Positions 36,763 through 45,818 of a stretch of 64,000 nt of DNA are shown here, one piece after another. The stretch lies in assembly GCA_017517665.1 (NCBI GenBank), contig JAFWYP010000054.1, positions 1-64,000 on the forward strand. The letters are read 5' to 3'. The stretch comes from Clostridia bacterium. GTDB taxonomy: Bacteria > Bacillota > Clostridia > Oscillospirales > Acutalibacteraceae. The translations under genes were made by a program, and so were the position numbers. The notes under the pieces are model-generated. The model was not told the origin of the DNA. It made no database searches and saw only the letters and a list, made by a program, of their open reading frames with translations. Position 1 is the stretch's first letter. Each line of letters starts with the position of its first letter.

Positions 36763-37902
36763 ATGTCAAATATTCTTGATAAGTTCAAAGAAGCTCCCGC
36801 AGAAGAAAAAGTAAGAGATTTCAGCAAAAAGCTCAAGGTCGGTATCATCGGCACAGGCTGGATTGCAGAAGCTCACGTTAAGGCATATCAGAAATGCCCC
36901 GATGTTGAAATCGTTGCAGCTGCAGACCTCATTCCCGGCAAGGCAGAAGCTTTCTGCGAAAGATACGGTGTTGACGGCGACATTAAATTCTTCCCCAGCC
37001 ACAAGGAGCTCATTGATGCAGGCATCTGCGATGCAGTAAGCGTTTGCACATATAACGCAACTCATGCCGAATGTACAATCTATGCTCTCGAACATAACGT
37101 AAGCGTTCTTCTTGAAAAGCCCATGTGCGTAACTCTCGAAGAAGCTGTTGCAATCTGCAAGGCAGAAAAAGCAAGCAACGCCGTTCTTTCAATCGGCTTC
37201 CAGCCCAGATTTGACGAGAACATGAAGATGCTCAAGAAGGTTGTTCAGTCGGGTGAACTCGGTAAGATCTATTATATCCAGACAGGCGGCGGCAGAAGAA
37301 GAGGTATCCCCACTCCCTTCGGCAAATCCTTCATCGAAAAGGAAACCGCAGGTATCGGTGCTCTCGGCGATATCGGCTGCTATTCACTCGATATGGTTCT
37401 CAATTCAATCGGTTATCCCAAGCCCCTCACTGTTTCGGGCTATAAGTCAGACTTCTTCGGCAAGAGCCCCGATTACGAACATCACGATGTTTTCGGCGTT
37501 GACGACTTTGCCGCAGGCTTCATCCGTCTTGAAGGCGGCATAATCCTTGACTTCAGAATTGCATGGGCAATGAACCTTGACACACCGGGTGACACAATCA
37601 TCATGGGTACAAAGGGCTCCGTAAGAGTTCCTTCAACCGAATGCTGGAACGGCAGCATCGGCGGTCCTCTTGTAATTTACCACGAAATCGCAGGCGAGCA
37701 GATTGAAACATATATTCCCATGAAGAATAATGATGTTGACTGCTTCGATATTAAAATCCGTTCATTCGTTGACGCTGTCAAGGAAGGCGGCGAAGCACCC
37801 GTTCCTTGCAGCCAGATTCTCTATAATCAGGCTATCATCGACGGTATTTCACGTTCCGCTGAACTCGGCAGAGAAATCGAGCTTGATATCCCCGAAATCT
37901 AA
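36763..37902 (+). CDS. Gfo/Idh/MocA-family oxidoreductase
   Basis: 379 residues. The N-terminal Rossmann fold carries VGIIGTGWIAEAHVKAYQKC, then AAADLIPGKA, SVCTYNATHAECTIYAL and the catalytic-Lys motif LLEKPMCVTLEE. The C-terminal substrate domain has GIGALGDIGCYSLDMVLN. Members oxidise sugars or inositols with NAD(P). It is paired with the upstream epimerase. RBS GAGGTAA; a terminator follows. Confidence 0.93.
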   Translation: MSNILDKFKEAPAEEKVRDFSKKLKVGIIGTGWIAEAHVKAYQKCPDVEIVAAADLIPGKAEAFCERYGVDGDIKFFPSHKELIDAGICDAVSVCTYNATHAECTIYALEHNVSVLLEKPMCVTLEEAVAICKAEKASNAVLSIGFQPRFDENMKMLKKVVQSGELGKIYYIQTGGGRRRGIPTPFGKSFIEKETAGIGALGDIGCYSLDMVLNSIGYPKPLTVSGYKSDFFGKSPDYEHHDVFGVDDFAAGFIRLEGGIILDFRIAWAMNLDTPGDTIIMGTKGSVRVPSTECWNGSIGGPLVIYHEIAGEQIETYIPMKNNDVDCFDIKIRSFVDAVKEGGEAPVPCSQILYNQAIIDGISRSAELGREIELDIPEI

Positions 37903-37914
37903 AAAATTATCATT

Positions 37915-37950
37915 AAGGCTGTTTCCGAAAGGAAACAGCCTTAATTTTTT
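37915..37950 (+). terminator. Terminator of the epimerase-dehydrogenase operon
   Basis: A 12-bp perfect stem (37915-37926 with 37931-37942), loop GAAA, then AATTTTTT. Confidence 0.93.
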
Positions 37951-37951
37951 A

Positions 37952-37980
37952 TTGAAAATGCGATATATATATGGTATCAT
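37952..37980 (+). promoter_or_regulatory. Promoter of the ktrB directon
   Basis: TTGAAA, 17 bases, TATCAT, 30 bases before the chosen ATG. Confidence 0.6.
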
Positions 37981-38009
37981 ATTATATATGCATACTTTTG
38001 AGGTTAGAT

Positions 38010-39344
38010 ATGAAACGGAAATTTTCTCAGACAAGAATAATAGCACTCGGCTATATCAGCATTATTGTTATCGGAACGATTCTTCTCATGCTTCCGTTTG
38101 CATCGGCAAGCGGTGAAAGCGTGGGTTTTGTTCCTGCACTGTTCACGGCAGTTTCATCGTCATGCGTTACGGGTCTTGTTGTTCTTGATACCGCAACAAG
38201 CTGGACTCTTTTCGGTCAGGCGGTAATAATAACTCTCATACAAATCGGCGGTCTCGGTTTCATGACGATAGCAACGATGTTTTCTTTGCTTCTTAAACGG
38301 AAAATGGGACTCCGCGAGCGTGAAATAATGGTTGAAAGCATCAACACCGAGCATATCGGCGGAATAACGAAGCTGACCAAAAAAATCATAGCAGGAACAG
38401 CGATTTTTGAAGGTGCAGGCGCTCTTTTGCTTGCAACGAGATTTGTTCCCGAATTCGGCGTTGCCAAGGGGATATGGTATTCCGTTTTTCATTCGATTTC
38501 CGCTTTTTGCAACGCCGGCTTTGACCTCATGGGCATAAAAGAACCCTATTCCTCGCTTGTCGGTTTTTCCGATGATGCGGTGGTTATCCTCACGGCGTCA
38601 ATGCTTGTTATAACAGGCGGTATCGGCTTCCTTGTCTGGGACGATATCAGCAAGAAGAAACTGAAATTCAGGCGTTATCAGCTTCATACGAAAATTGTTT
38701 TGACGGTAACGGCGGTTCTGCTTGTTGTTCCGTGCATACTTTTCTTTATATTTGAACGCAACTTCACAAATTCGGGTCTCGGCTTCGGCGAAAGTCTGCT
38801 GAATTCGGTTTTCGATTCCGTAACGGCAAGAACGGCAGGCTTCAATTCAACAGATACCGCAGCGCTTGCTCCTGCAAGTAAAATTCTGACCGTTTTTCTT
38901 ATGTTTATCGGCGGTTCACCGGGTTCAACGGCGGGCGGCATCAAAACAACAACCCTTGCGGTTATTGCAATTTCAACATTCAACGGCATAACACGCAGAC
39001 AGTCGAAGGGCATTTTCGGCAGAAGACTTGAAAAGGATGCAATCCATAAGGCAAGCTCCGTTGTTTTCACAAACATGAGTCTTGCGATTTTCGGAATCAT
39101 CGCAATCCTTGCAATTCAGCCCGATTTTGCAATTTCGGATGTTATTTTTGAGTGCGTTTCGGCAATAGGCACGGTCGGTATGACAACGGGAATCACCCGT
39201 GACCTTGCAACGGCATCAAGGCTGATTATTGCATTTCTCATGTTCTGCGGCAGGGTAGGCAGCGTGTCATTTGCACTTGCACTCATGGAGAAAAAAGCTG
39301 CGCCTCCCGTTAAAAATCCGAGAGAAAAAATCACGATAGGATAA
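38010..39344 (+). CDS. ktrB: Potassium uptake protein KtrB/TrkH family
   Basis: 444 residues, the membrane subunit of a K+ uptake channel-transporter. The four pore-loop filters are visible: SSSCVTGLVVLD, FCNAGFDLMG, TARTAGFNSTD and AIGTVGMTTGI. The third pore is followed by the gate-loop region GGSPGSTAGGIKTTTL. The ATG at 38010 has GAGGTT upstream; an in-frame ATG 39 bases earlier has none. The KtrA gene follows 10 bases later. Confidence 0.96.
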   Translation: MKRKFSQTRIIALGYISIIVIGTILLMLPFASASGESVGFVPALFTAVSSSCVTGLVVLDTATSWTLFGQAVIITLIQIGGLGFMTIATMFSLLLKRKMGLREREIMVESINTEHIGGITKLTKKIIAGTAIFEGAGALLLATRFVPEFGVAKGIWYSVFHSISAFCNAGFDLMGIKEPYSSLVGFSDDAVVILTASMLVITGGIGFLVWDDISKKKLKFRRYQLHTKIVLTVTAVLLVVPCILFFIFERNFTNSGLGFGESLLNSVFDSVTARTAGFNSTDTAALAPASKILTVFLMFIGGSPGSTAGGIKTTTLAVIAISTFNGITRRQSKGIFGRRLEKDAIHKASSVVFTNMSLAIFGIIAILAIQPDFAISDVIFECVSAIGTVGMTTGITRDLATASRLIIAFLMFCGRVGSVSFALALMEKKAAPPVKNPREKITIG

Positions 39345-39354
39345 GGTGAAATAT

Positions 39355-39999
39355 ATGAAATCATTTTTAATTATCGGTATGGGCCATTTCGGACACCATC
39401 TTTGTCAGAGTCTTGCAAAATATGACTGCGAAATCATGATAGTTGACCGTGATGAGGCGGCAATTGAGGATATGCTTCCCTATGTTATCAGCGCAAAAAT
39501 CGGCGACTGCACAAATATTGAGGTTCTGAAAACCTTTGATATTCCGTCGTTTGACACCTGCTTTGTCTGCATCGGCGAGAACTTCCAGAACAGCCTCGAA
39601 ATAACAAGTCTGCTCAAGGAATGCGGTGCAAAGAAGGTTATCAGTAAGGCGGACAGAGATATTCAGGAGAAATTCCTGCTCCGAAACGGTGCGGATGCTG
39701 TAATTTATCCCGAAAAGAACATGGCGGAGAGATATGCTGTGCGTGAAAGCAGTGAGCATATTTTTGACTATATCAATCTCGGCAGCGAATATTCGATTTT
39801 TGAAATTGACGTTCTTGACCGCTGGGTGGGTAAAACCGTAAAAGACCTCAATTTCAGAGTAAAATATAACCTTGTTGTTCTTGCGACCAAGAAGAATGAC
39901 GAGGTAAAACCCGTTATTACGGGCGAAAGACGTTTTGAAAAAGACGAGCATCTTCTTGTTCTCGGAAAAGAGGACGATGTCCGCCGACTTACAAAATAA
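39355..39999 (+). CDS. ktrA: Potassium uptake regulatory protein KtrA/TrkA family
   Basis: 214 residues, the cytoplasmic gating ring of KtrB. The N-terminal RCK domain has IIGMGHFGHHLCQSLAKY for nucleotide binding, VDRDEA and KVISKADRD. The C-terminal RCK_C starts SEYSIFEIDVLDRWVGKTV. The ATG has AAGGTG upstream. In the related KtrA, ATP/ADP ratio and c-di-AMP control opening. Confidence 0.95.
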   Translation: MKSFLIIGMGHFGHHLCQSLAKYDCEIMIVDRDEAAIEDMLPYVISAKIGDCTNIEVLKTFDIPSFDTCFVCIGENFQNSLEITSLLKECGAKKVISKADRDIQEKFLLRNGADAVIYPEKNMAERYAVRESSEHIFDYINLGSEYSIFEIDVLDRWVGKTVKDLNFRVKYNLVVLATKKNDEVKPVITGERRFEKDEHLLVLGKEDDVRRLTK

Positions 40000-40017
40000 A
40001 TCAAAAGAGGAATCGTT

Positions 40018-41466
40018 ATGGAAAATGTAAAATCATCACGCAATCTCACGATGCTTACGGATTTCTATGAAATCACAATGGCAAACGGTTATCTAAAAAA
40101 CGGCTACAAGGACACAATTGCATATTTTGACATGTTTTACAGAAAAGTGCCCAGCGGCGGCGGTTACGTTATCATGGCGGGCGTTGAACAGCTTGTCGAT
40201 TATCTTTCAAGCCTTAAATTTACCGCAGAGGATATAGAATATCTCCGCGGAAAGGGCTTCGGCGAGGAATTTCTTGATTATCTTGCAAACTTCGAGTTTG
40301 CCTGCGACGTGTGGGCAATTCCGGAGGGCACTCCCATATTCCCCGGTGAACCCATCGTAAAGGTAAAGGGTCCCGTTATTCAGGCTCAGTTTATTGAAAC
40401 AATGGTGCTTCTGTGCATCAATCATCAGAGCCTTATTGCAACAAAGGCAAACCGTCTTTCCATGGCGGCGCAGGGCAGAGCGGTTATGGAGTTCGGTTCA
40501 AGACGTGCGCAGGGTGCCGACGGCGCTGTTCTCGGCGCAAGAGCTGCATATATCGGCGGATGTGTCGGTACTGCCTGCACAATAAGCGATGAGCTTTTCG
40601 GTGTTCCTGCACTCGGAACAATGGCTCACAGCTGGGTTCAGCTTTTCGATACAGAGCTTGATGCATTCAGAGCATATGCAAAGGAATATCCCGACAGCTG
40701 CACTCTTCTTGTTGATACTTATAACGTTCTCAAATCGGGAATTCCCAATGCCATCAAGGTTTTTGATGAGGTTCTCAAACCTCTCGGCAAGCGTCCCAAG
40801 GGCATCAGAATCGACAGCGGTGACATAACTTATCTTTCAAGAAAAGCAAGAAAAATGCTTGACGAAGCGGGATATCCCGACTGCGGAATCGTTGCCTCAA
40901 ACTCACTCGACGAATATATCATCCGTGATATGCTCATTCAGGGTGCAAAGGTTGACTCATTCGGCGTAGGCGAAAGGCTTATCACTTCCTCCGCAAGCCC
41001 CGTTCTCGGCGGTGTTTATAAGCTTGTCGGCGTTAAAAAAGACGGCGAGGTTATCCCCAAAATCAAGCTCAGCGAAAATGTTCAGAAAATCACAACTCCC
41101 GGTAATAAGAGGGTTTACAGACTTTTTGACAAGGAAGACGGAAAGGCTATAGCCGACCTCATAACTCTTGCCGATGAAACAATCGACGAGTCACAGCCTT
41201 ATGAGCTTTTTGACCCCGACTACACATGGAAGCGCAAAACCGTGACAAATTTTGTTGCAAAAGAGCTTCTTGAACCGATTTTTGCAGGCGGTAAGTGCGT
41301 ATACGAGAAAAAGAGCATTCAGGAAATCAGAAATTACTGCAAGGAGCAGGTTGACACCCTCTGGGATGAAGTCACGAGATTTGAAAATCCGCATAATTAT
41401 TATGTTGACCTTTCACAGCCTCTCTGGGATATGAAGCAGGAGCTTCTTCGCAAAAACGGCAAATAA
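40018..41466 (+). CDS. pncB: Nicotinate phosphoribosyltransferase
   Basis: 482 residues. Makes nicotinate mononucleotide from nicotinate and PRPP, feeding NadD encoded in the same window. Family features: LTDFYEITMANGYLKNGYKD, MEFGSRRAQGADGAVLGARA, MAHSWVQLFDTELDAFRAY and GIRIDSGDITYLSRKARKML. Gap from ktrA is 18 bases and to uxaC 15, so it is part of a five-gene directon. RBS AGAGGAA. Confidence 0.95.
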   Translation: MENVKSSRNLTMLTDFYEITMANGYLKNGYKDTIAYFDMFYRKVPSGGGYVIMAGVEQLVDYLSSLKFTAEDIEYLRGKGFGEEFLDYLANFEFACDVWAIPEGTPIFPGEPIVKVKGPVIQAQFIETMVLLCINHQSLIATKANRLSMAAQGRAVMEFGSRRAQGADGAVLGARAAYIGGCVGTACTISDELFGVPALGTMAHSWVQLFDTELDAFRAYAKEYPDSCTLLVDTYNVLKSGIPNAIKVFDEVLKPLGKRPKGIRIDSGDITYLSRKARKMLDEAGYPDCGIVASNSLDEYIIRDMLIQGAKVDSFGVGERLITSSASPVLGGVYKLVGVKKDGEVIPKIKLSENVQKITTPGNKRVYRLFDKEDGKAIADLITLADETIDESQPYELFDPDYTWKRKTVTNFVAKELLEPIFAGGKCVYEKKSIQEIRNYCKEQVDTLWDEVTRFENPHNYYVDLSQPLWDMKQELLRKNGK

Positions 41467-41481
41467 TTCGGAGGTGTATGT

Positions 41482-42885
41482 ATGATAAAGGAATTCATGG
41501 ATAAGGATTTTCTCCTTTACAATGAACCCTCGGTAAAAATGTTTGAAGCGGCGGATAAAATGCCGATTTTTGACTGGCATTGCCATCTTTCACCCAAGGA
41601 AATCTATGAAAATAAACAGCCCGAAGATATCGCATGGCTCTGGCTTGCAGGCGACCATTATAAATGGCGTGCAATGCGTTCGTGCGGTGTTGAGGAAAAA
41701 TATATAACGGGAGATGCAAGCGGCTACGAAAAGTTCAGGGCTTTTGCGTCAATCATGCCTTATCTTATCGGCAACCCCATGTATCATTGGTGTCATCTTG
41801 AGCTGAGAAGATATTTCGGAATTTACGATATTCTCAGTGCCGAAACAGCCGACGATATCTGGAACAGAGCGAATGCCGCAATCAAAGCAGGCGGTTTTAC
41901 TCCGAGGGAGCTTATCGAAAAATCGAATGTTTCCCATCTCTGCACAACAGATGATCCTGCAGATACACTTGAATATCATAAACTCATAGCGGAAACCGAT
42001 TTCAAGTGCAGGGTTCTTCCCGCATTCCGACCCGACAAGGCTCTCGGAATAGACCTTCCCGCGTGGAAGCCCTGGCTTGCCGACATGGAAAAAACAGCAG
42101 GCAGAGAAATCGACGGATTTGCAGCCCTTTGTGATGTTCTCAAAGAGAGAATTGAATTTTTTGCTTCCATGGGCTGCCGTGCAAGCGACCACGCATTTTC
42201 ATATGTACCTTATGAAGAAGCAACCGCAGAGGAGCTTGAAGAAATCTTCGCAAAGGCAAAGAACGGCGCAAAGGTTTCCGTTGTTGAAGCCGATAAATTC
42301 AAAACCGCACTTCTTTCCGTGCTTGCAGCCGAATATGCAGAAAGAGGTTGGGGCATGGAGCTTCACATAGGACCTATCAGAAACAACAACACCCTCATGT
42401 TCAACAAAATCGGACCCGATGCAGGCTTTGATTCAATCGACGACAGAGAAATCGCAGGCAAGCTTTCACGCTTCCTCGACAGTCTTGCGGTCAAAGAAAA
42501 GCTCCCCAGAACCGTGCTTTTCACCCTCAATCCCAAGGATAATTATGTTCTCGGAACGATGCTCGGCAATTTCCAGACTGCCGAAGCGGAGAGCAAGATT
42601 CAGTTCGGTTCGGCATGGTGGTTCAACGATAATATCGACGGTATGAGAGAGCAGATGAAGGCTCTCGCAAACCTCGGCGCACTGGGCAAATTCGTCGGTA
42701 TGGTTACGGATTCACGCTCATTCCTCTCATATCCCCGTCACGAATATTTCCGCAGAATCATGTGCGGACTTATGGGTGATATGGTTGCTCAGGGTCTTTA
42801 TCCCTATGATGAAAAAATGCTCTGCAAAATCGCAGAAGATATTTCATACAATAATGCAATAAAATATTTCGGTGTGAAAGGATGA
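41482..42885 (+). CDS. uxaC: Glucuronate (uronate) isomerase
   Basis: 467 residues, the normal length. It converts D-glucuronate to D-fructuronate or D-galacturonate to D-tagaturonate, the first step of uronate catabolism. [16 protein letters not shown] carries the metal-binding HxH, and [20 protein letters not shown] and [15 protein letters not shown] are family-typical. RBS CGGAGGTG. Its stop overlaps the region before glpK by a few bases. Confidence 0.95.
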   Translation: MIKEFMDKDFLLYNEPSVKMFEAADKMPIFDWHCHLSPKEIYENKQPEDIAWLWLAGDHYKWRAMRSCGVEEKYITGDASGYEKFRAFASIMPYLIGNPMYHWCHLELRRYFGIYDILSAETADDIWNRANAAIKAGGFTPRELIEKSNVSHLCTTDDPADTLEYHKLIAETDFKCRVLPAFRPDKALGIDLPAWKPWLADMEKTAGREIDGFAALCDVLKERIEFFASMGCRASDHAFSYVPYEEATAEELEEIFAKAKNGAKVSVVEADKFKTALLSVLAAEYAERGWGMELHIGPIRNNNTLMFNKIGPDAGFDSIDDREIAGKLSRFLDSLAVKEKLPRTVLFTLNPKDNYVLGTMLGNFQTAEAESKIQFGSAWWFNDNIDGMREQMKALANLGALGKFVGMVTDSRSFLSYPRHEYFRRIMCGLMGDMVAQGLYPYDEKMLCKIAEDISYNNAIKYFGVKG

Positions 42886-42890
42886 AATCA

Positions 42891-44393
42891 ATGGCAAAAT
42901 ATGTTCTTGCCCTCGATCAGGGCACAACAAGCTCAAGAGCGATAGTTTTCGATAAAAAAGGCAACATCGTAAGCAAGGCGCAGAACGAATTTGAACAGAT
43001 TTATCCTCAGGCAGGCTGGGTTGAGCATGACCCTCTCGCCATTCTTTACAGCCAGTTTCAGGCGGTGTCTTCGTGCATCATGCAGGGCGGAATCAGCCCC
43101 GAAGATATTGCAGGTATCGGCATTACAAATCAGCGTGAAACAACCATTCTCTGGGACAGACAGACGGGCAAACCCGTTTATAACGCAATCGTGTGGCAGT
43201 GCCGCAGAACGGCTGAAATCTGCGAAAATATCAAGGCTCAGGGTCTTGAAGATTATATAAAGGATAAAACAGGTCTTGTTGTTGATGCATATTTTTCCGC
43301 AACAAAAATCAAGTGGATTCTTGACAATGTTCCCTCTGCAAGAGAGCTTGCCGAGCAGGGCAGACTTCTTTTCGGTACGGTTGAAACATGGCTAATCTGG
43401 AATCTCACGGGCGGAAGCGTTCATGTTACGGACTATTCAAATGCATCGAGAACAATGCTTTTTGACGTTGATAATCTTTGCTGGGATAAGTATCTCTGCG
43501 AAAAGCTCGGAATTCCCATGTCAATTCTTCCCGAACCCGTTCCCTCAAGCAAGATTTACGGCAGGGTTTCAAAGGGTATTCTCGGTCTTGAATTCCTTGA
43601 AGGAATCCCCATCTGCGGCGCAATCGGCGACCAGCCTGCCGCCCTTTTCGGTCAGGGCTGCTTTGAAGCGGGGCAGGCAAAAAATACATACGGCACAGGC
43701 TGTTTCCTTCTCATGAATACGGGCGAAACCCGTGTAAAATCAAAGAATAATCTTGTTACGGGCGTTGCATGGGGCATCGGCAATAAGGTTGAATATGCAA
43801 TCGAAGGCTCGGCATTTAACGCAGGCTCGGTTATCAAGTGGCTTCGCGACGAGCTTCATATGATTGACACCGCAAAGCGCTGCGATGAGCTTGCAGAGAG
43901 CGTTCCCGATGCAAACGGAATCTATTTTGTTCCCGCATTTACGGGACTCGGTGCGCCCTATTGGGATATGTATGCAAGAGGAACAATTGTCGGTCTCACA
44001 AGAGGTGTCAACAGAGCGCATATCGCAAGAAGCGTTCTCGAAGCAATCGCATATCAGGTAACAGACCTTCTCGAAGCGATGAAATCCGATTCGGGAATTG
44101 ATTTCACGGAGCTTCGTGTTGACGGCGGTGCGAGTGTAAGCAATATCATGATGCAGATTCAGGCGGATATGATAAGATGCAGCGTTAACCGTCCCAAAAA
44201 CGTAGAAACAACGGCTCTCGGTGCGGCTTATCTTGCAGGTCTTGCCGTCGGTCTCTGGAAAAGCACGGAAGAAATCCAGCATAACCGCGTGGTTGAAAAG
44301 GTTTTTGAACCTGAGCTTGATATTGAAAAGAGAAATGCACTCTATGCAGGCTGGAAAAAGGCTGTTGACTGCTCAATGGGCTGGGCTAAATAA
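42891..44393 (+). CDS. glpK: Glycerol kinase
   Basis: 500 residues. It phosphorylates glycerol to sn-glycerol 3-phosphate. FGGY-family motifs: [16 protein letters not shown] at the N-terminus, [20 protein letters not shown], and the C-terminal [20 protein letters not shown] with [14 protein letters not shown]. The ATG at 42891 gives GAAAGG a 10-base spacing; the one at 42882 overlaps the uxaC stop. It ends the ktrB directon; a repeat and hairpin follow. Confidence 0.97.
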   Translation: MAKYVLALDQGTTSSRAIVFDKKGNIVSKAQNEFEQIYPQAGWVEHDPLAILYSQFQAVSSCIMQGGISPEDIAGIGITNQRETTILWDRQTGKPVYNAIVWQCRRTAEICENIKAQGLEDYIKDKTGLVVDAYFSATKIKWILDNVPSARELAEQGRLLFGTVETWLIWNLTGGSVHVTDYSNASRTMLFDVDNLCWDKYLCEKLGIPMSILPEPVPSSKIYGRVSKGILGLEFLEGIPICGAIGDQPAALFGQGCFEAGQAKNTYGTGCFLLMNTGETRVKSKNNLVTGVAWGIGNKVEYAIEGSAFNAGSVIKWLRDELHMIDTAKRCDELAESVPDANGIYFVPAFTGLGAPYWDMYARGTIVGLTRGVNRAHIARSVLEAIAYQVTDLLEAMKSDSGIDFTELRVDGGASVSNIMMQIQADMIRCSVNRPKNVETTALGAAYLAGLAVGLWKSTEEIQHNRVVEKVFEPELDIEKRNALYAGWKKAVDCSMGWAK

Positions 44394-44396
44394 TTA

Positions 44397-44427
44397 TGAA
44401 TGCGTAATGCGTAATTCGGAATTATGC
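44397..44427. repeat. Dispersed repeat fragment after glpK
   Basis: Contains ATGCGTAATGCGTAATTCGG and AATTCGGAATT, the same words as at 26655-26695 in inverse orientation. It directly abuts the hairpin at 44430. Confidence 0.5.
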
Positions 44428-44429
44428 AG

Positions 44430-44458
44430 GGGTCGATGCCCACATCGACCCTTAATCT
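44430..44458 (+). terminator. Hairpin after glpK, possible terminator
   Basis: A 9-bp perfect stem (GGGTCGATG with CATCGACCC), loop CCCA, followed by TTAATCTTTT. Possibly a remnant of the adjoining repeat element rather than a dedicated terminator. Confidence 0.55.
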
Positions 44459-44480
44459 TTTATAATCTGGAGATGTTAAA

Positions 44481-45650
44481 ATGGACTATTTAAAGGAGTC
44501 TTTGCAGCTTCATTATGAATGGAAGGGCAAGCTTGAAACAAAAACAAGGGCAACTGCATCATGCAAGCAGGATTTGTCGCTTGCGTATACTCCCGGTGTT
44601 GCCGCACCCTGCCTTGAAATTCAGAAGGACATAAATAAAAGCTATGAACTCACAAGAAGATGGAATACCGTTGCCGTTATAACCGACGGCACGGCTGTTC
44701 TCGGTCTGGGAGATATAGGTCCCGAGGCAGGTATGCCCGTTATGGAGGGCAAGTGCCTTCTTTTCAAGGCTTTTGCCGATATTGATGCAATTCCTCTCTG
44801 CATCCGTTCAAAGGATACGGACGAAATTGTCAGAGCAGTTTCGCTTTTTGCAGGCAGCTTCGGCGGCATAAATCTTGAGGATATTGCAGCTCCGAGATGC
44901 TTTGAAATTGAAAGAAAGCTCAAGGAAATCTGCGATATTCCCGTTTTTCACGATGATCAGCACGGCACGGCAGTTGTGGTGCTTGCGGCTGTGCTCAACG
45001 CACTCCGCTGTGTGGGCAAAAAGCTTGAAAACTGTACGGTTGCGATGAGTGGTGCGGGTTCTGCAGGTTCTGCAATCGCAAAGCTTCTCAATGCCTGCGG
45101 TGCAGGAAATATAATCATGAGCGACAGAGAGGGTATCATCTGCAAGGGTCAGCCTCTTTCGCCTGCTTTTGATGAGCTTGCCGGTTTCACCAATAAAAAC
45201 CGTATCACGGGCACTCTTGCCGATGCAATGAAGGGTGCGGATGTTTTTATCGGTGTTTCTGCAGGCGGAATCGTCAGCAAGGAAATGGTGGCATCCATGG
45301 CTGAAAATGCAGTTGTTATGGCGATGGCGAATCCAACGCCCGAAATAATGCCCGATGAGGCTATTGCGGCAGGTGCAGCGGTAGTCGGCACGGGCAGAAG
45401 CGATTTCCCCAATCAGATTAACAACGTGCTTGCTTTTCCCGGAATTTTCAGAGGTGCGCTCGATGTGAGAGCATCGGATATCAACGAAGAGATGAAGCTT
45501 GCAGCCGCCCATGCGATAGCAGACCTTGTTTCGGAAGATAAACTCTGCCACGAATATATTCTTCCCGAAGCATTTGACGAAAGAGTCGGACCTGCGGTTG
45601 CAAAGGCAGTTGCCAATGCTGCACGTGACAGTAATGTTGCACGAATTTAA
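44481..45650 (+). CDS. NAD-type malic enzyme
   Basis: 389 residues, the short prokaryotic form that converts malate to pyruvate and CO2 with NAD(P)H. ASCKQDLSLAYTPGVAAPCL at the N-terminus, ICDIPVFHDDQHGTAVVVLA near 155 (metal and substrate) and VAMSGAGSAGSAIAKLLNAC near 190 (dinucleotide fold). RBS TGGAGA. A TATAAT lies only 15 bases before the ATG, so a short leader is likely. Separated from glpK by a repeat and hairpin. Confidence 0.95.
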   Translation: MDYLKESLQLHYEWKGKLETKTRATASCKQDLSLAYTPGVAAPCLEIQKDINKSYELTRRWNTVAVITDGTAVLGLGDIGPEAGMPVMEGKCLLFKAFADIDAIPLCIRSKDTDEIVRAVSLFAGSFGGINLEDIAAPRCFEIERKLKEICDIPVFHDDQHGTAVVVLAAVLNALRCVGKKLENCTVAMSGAGSAGSAIAKLLNACGAGNIIMSDREGIICKGQPLSPAFDELAGFTNKNRITGTLADAMKGADVFIGVSAGGIVSKEMVASMAENAVVMAMANPTPEIMPDEAIAAGAAVVGTGRSDFPNQINNVLAFPGIFRGALDVRASDINEEMKLAAAHAIADLVSEDKLCHEYILPEAFDERVGPAVAKAVANAARDSNVARI

Positions 45651-45707
45651 AGGATAAAGTTTAGCGATAATAAACAAAAAATGTTTTAAAAAGATTTATT
45701 TGTTTTT

Positions 45708-45742
45708 TTGCTATTGCTTTATTATATAAAATATGCAATAAT
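45708..45742 (+). promoter_or_regulatory. Probable promoter of the large surface protein gene
   Basis: TTGCTA and TTGCTT (45708-45719) with AATAAT at 45737-45742 (17 bases after the second) are the best candidates in a very AT-rich stretch. Exact boxes uncertain. Confidence 0.4.
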
Positions 45743-45761
45743 TATTCAGTAAAAATGGACT

Positions 45762-45794
45762 GAAGTGCAAAACTTCTTCAGATTTACATCTGAA
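45762..45794 (+). promoter_or_regulatory. Two tandem hairpins in the 5' leader
   Basis: GAAGT/ACTTC with a 5-nt loop (45762-45776) is followed without gap by TTCAGAT/ATCTGAA with loop TTAC (45777-45794). They lie just after the likely transcription start and before the AAAGGAGG site, as expected for mRNA-stabilising 5' structures. Confidence 0.45.
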
Positions 45795-45818
45795 ACTTTA
45801 TTCAAAGGAGGAAAACTT

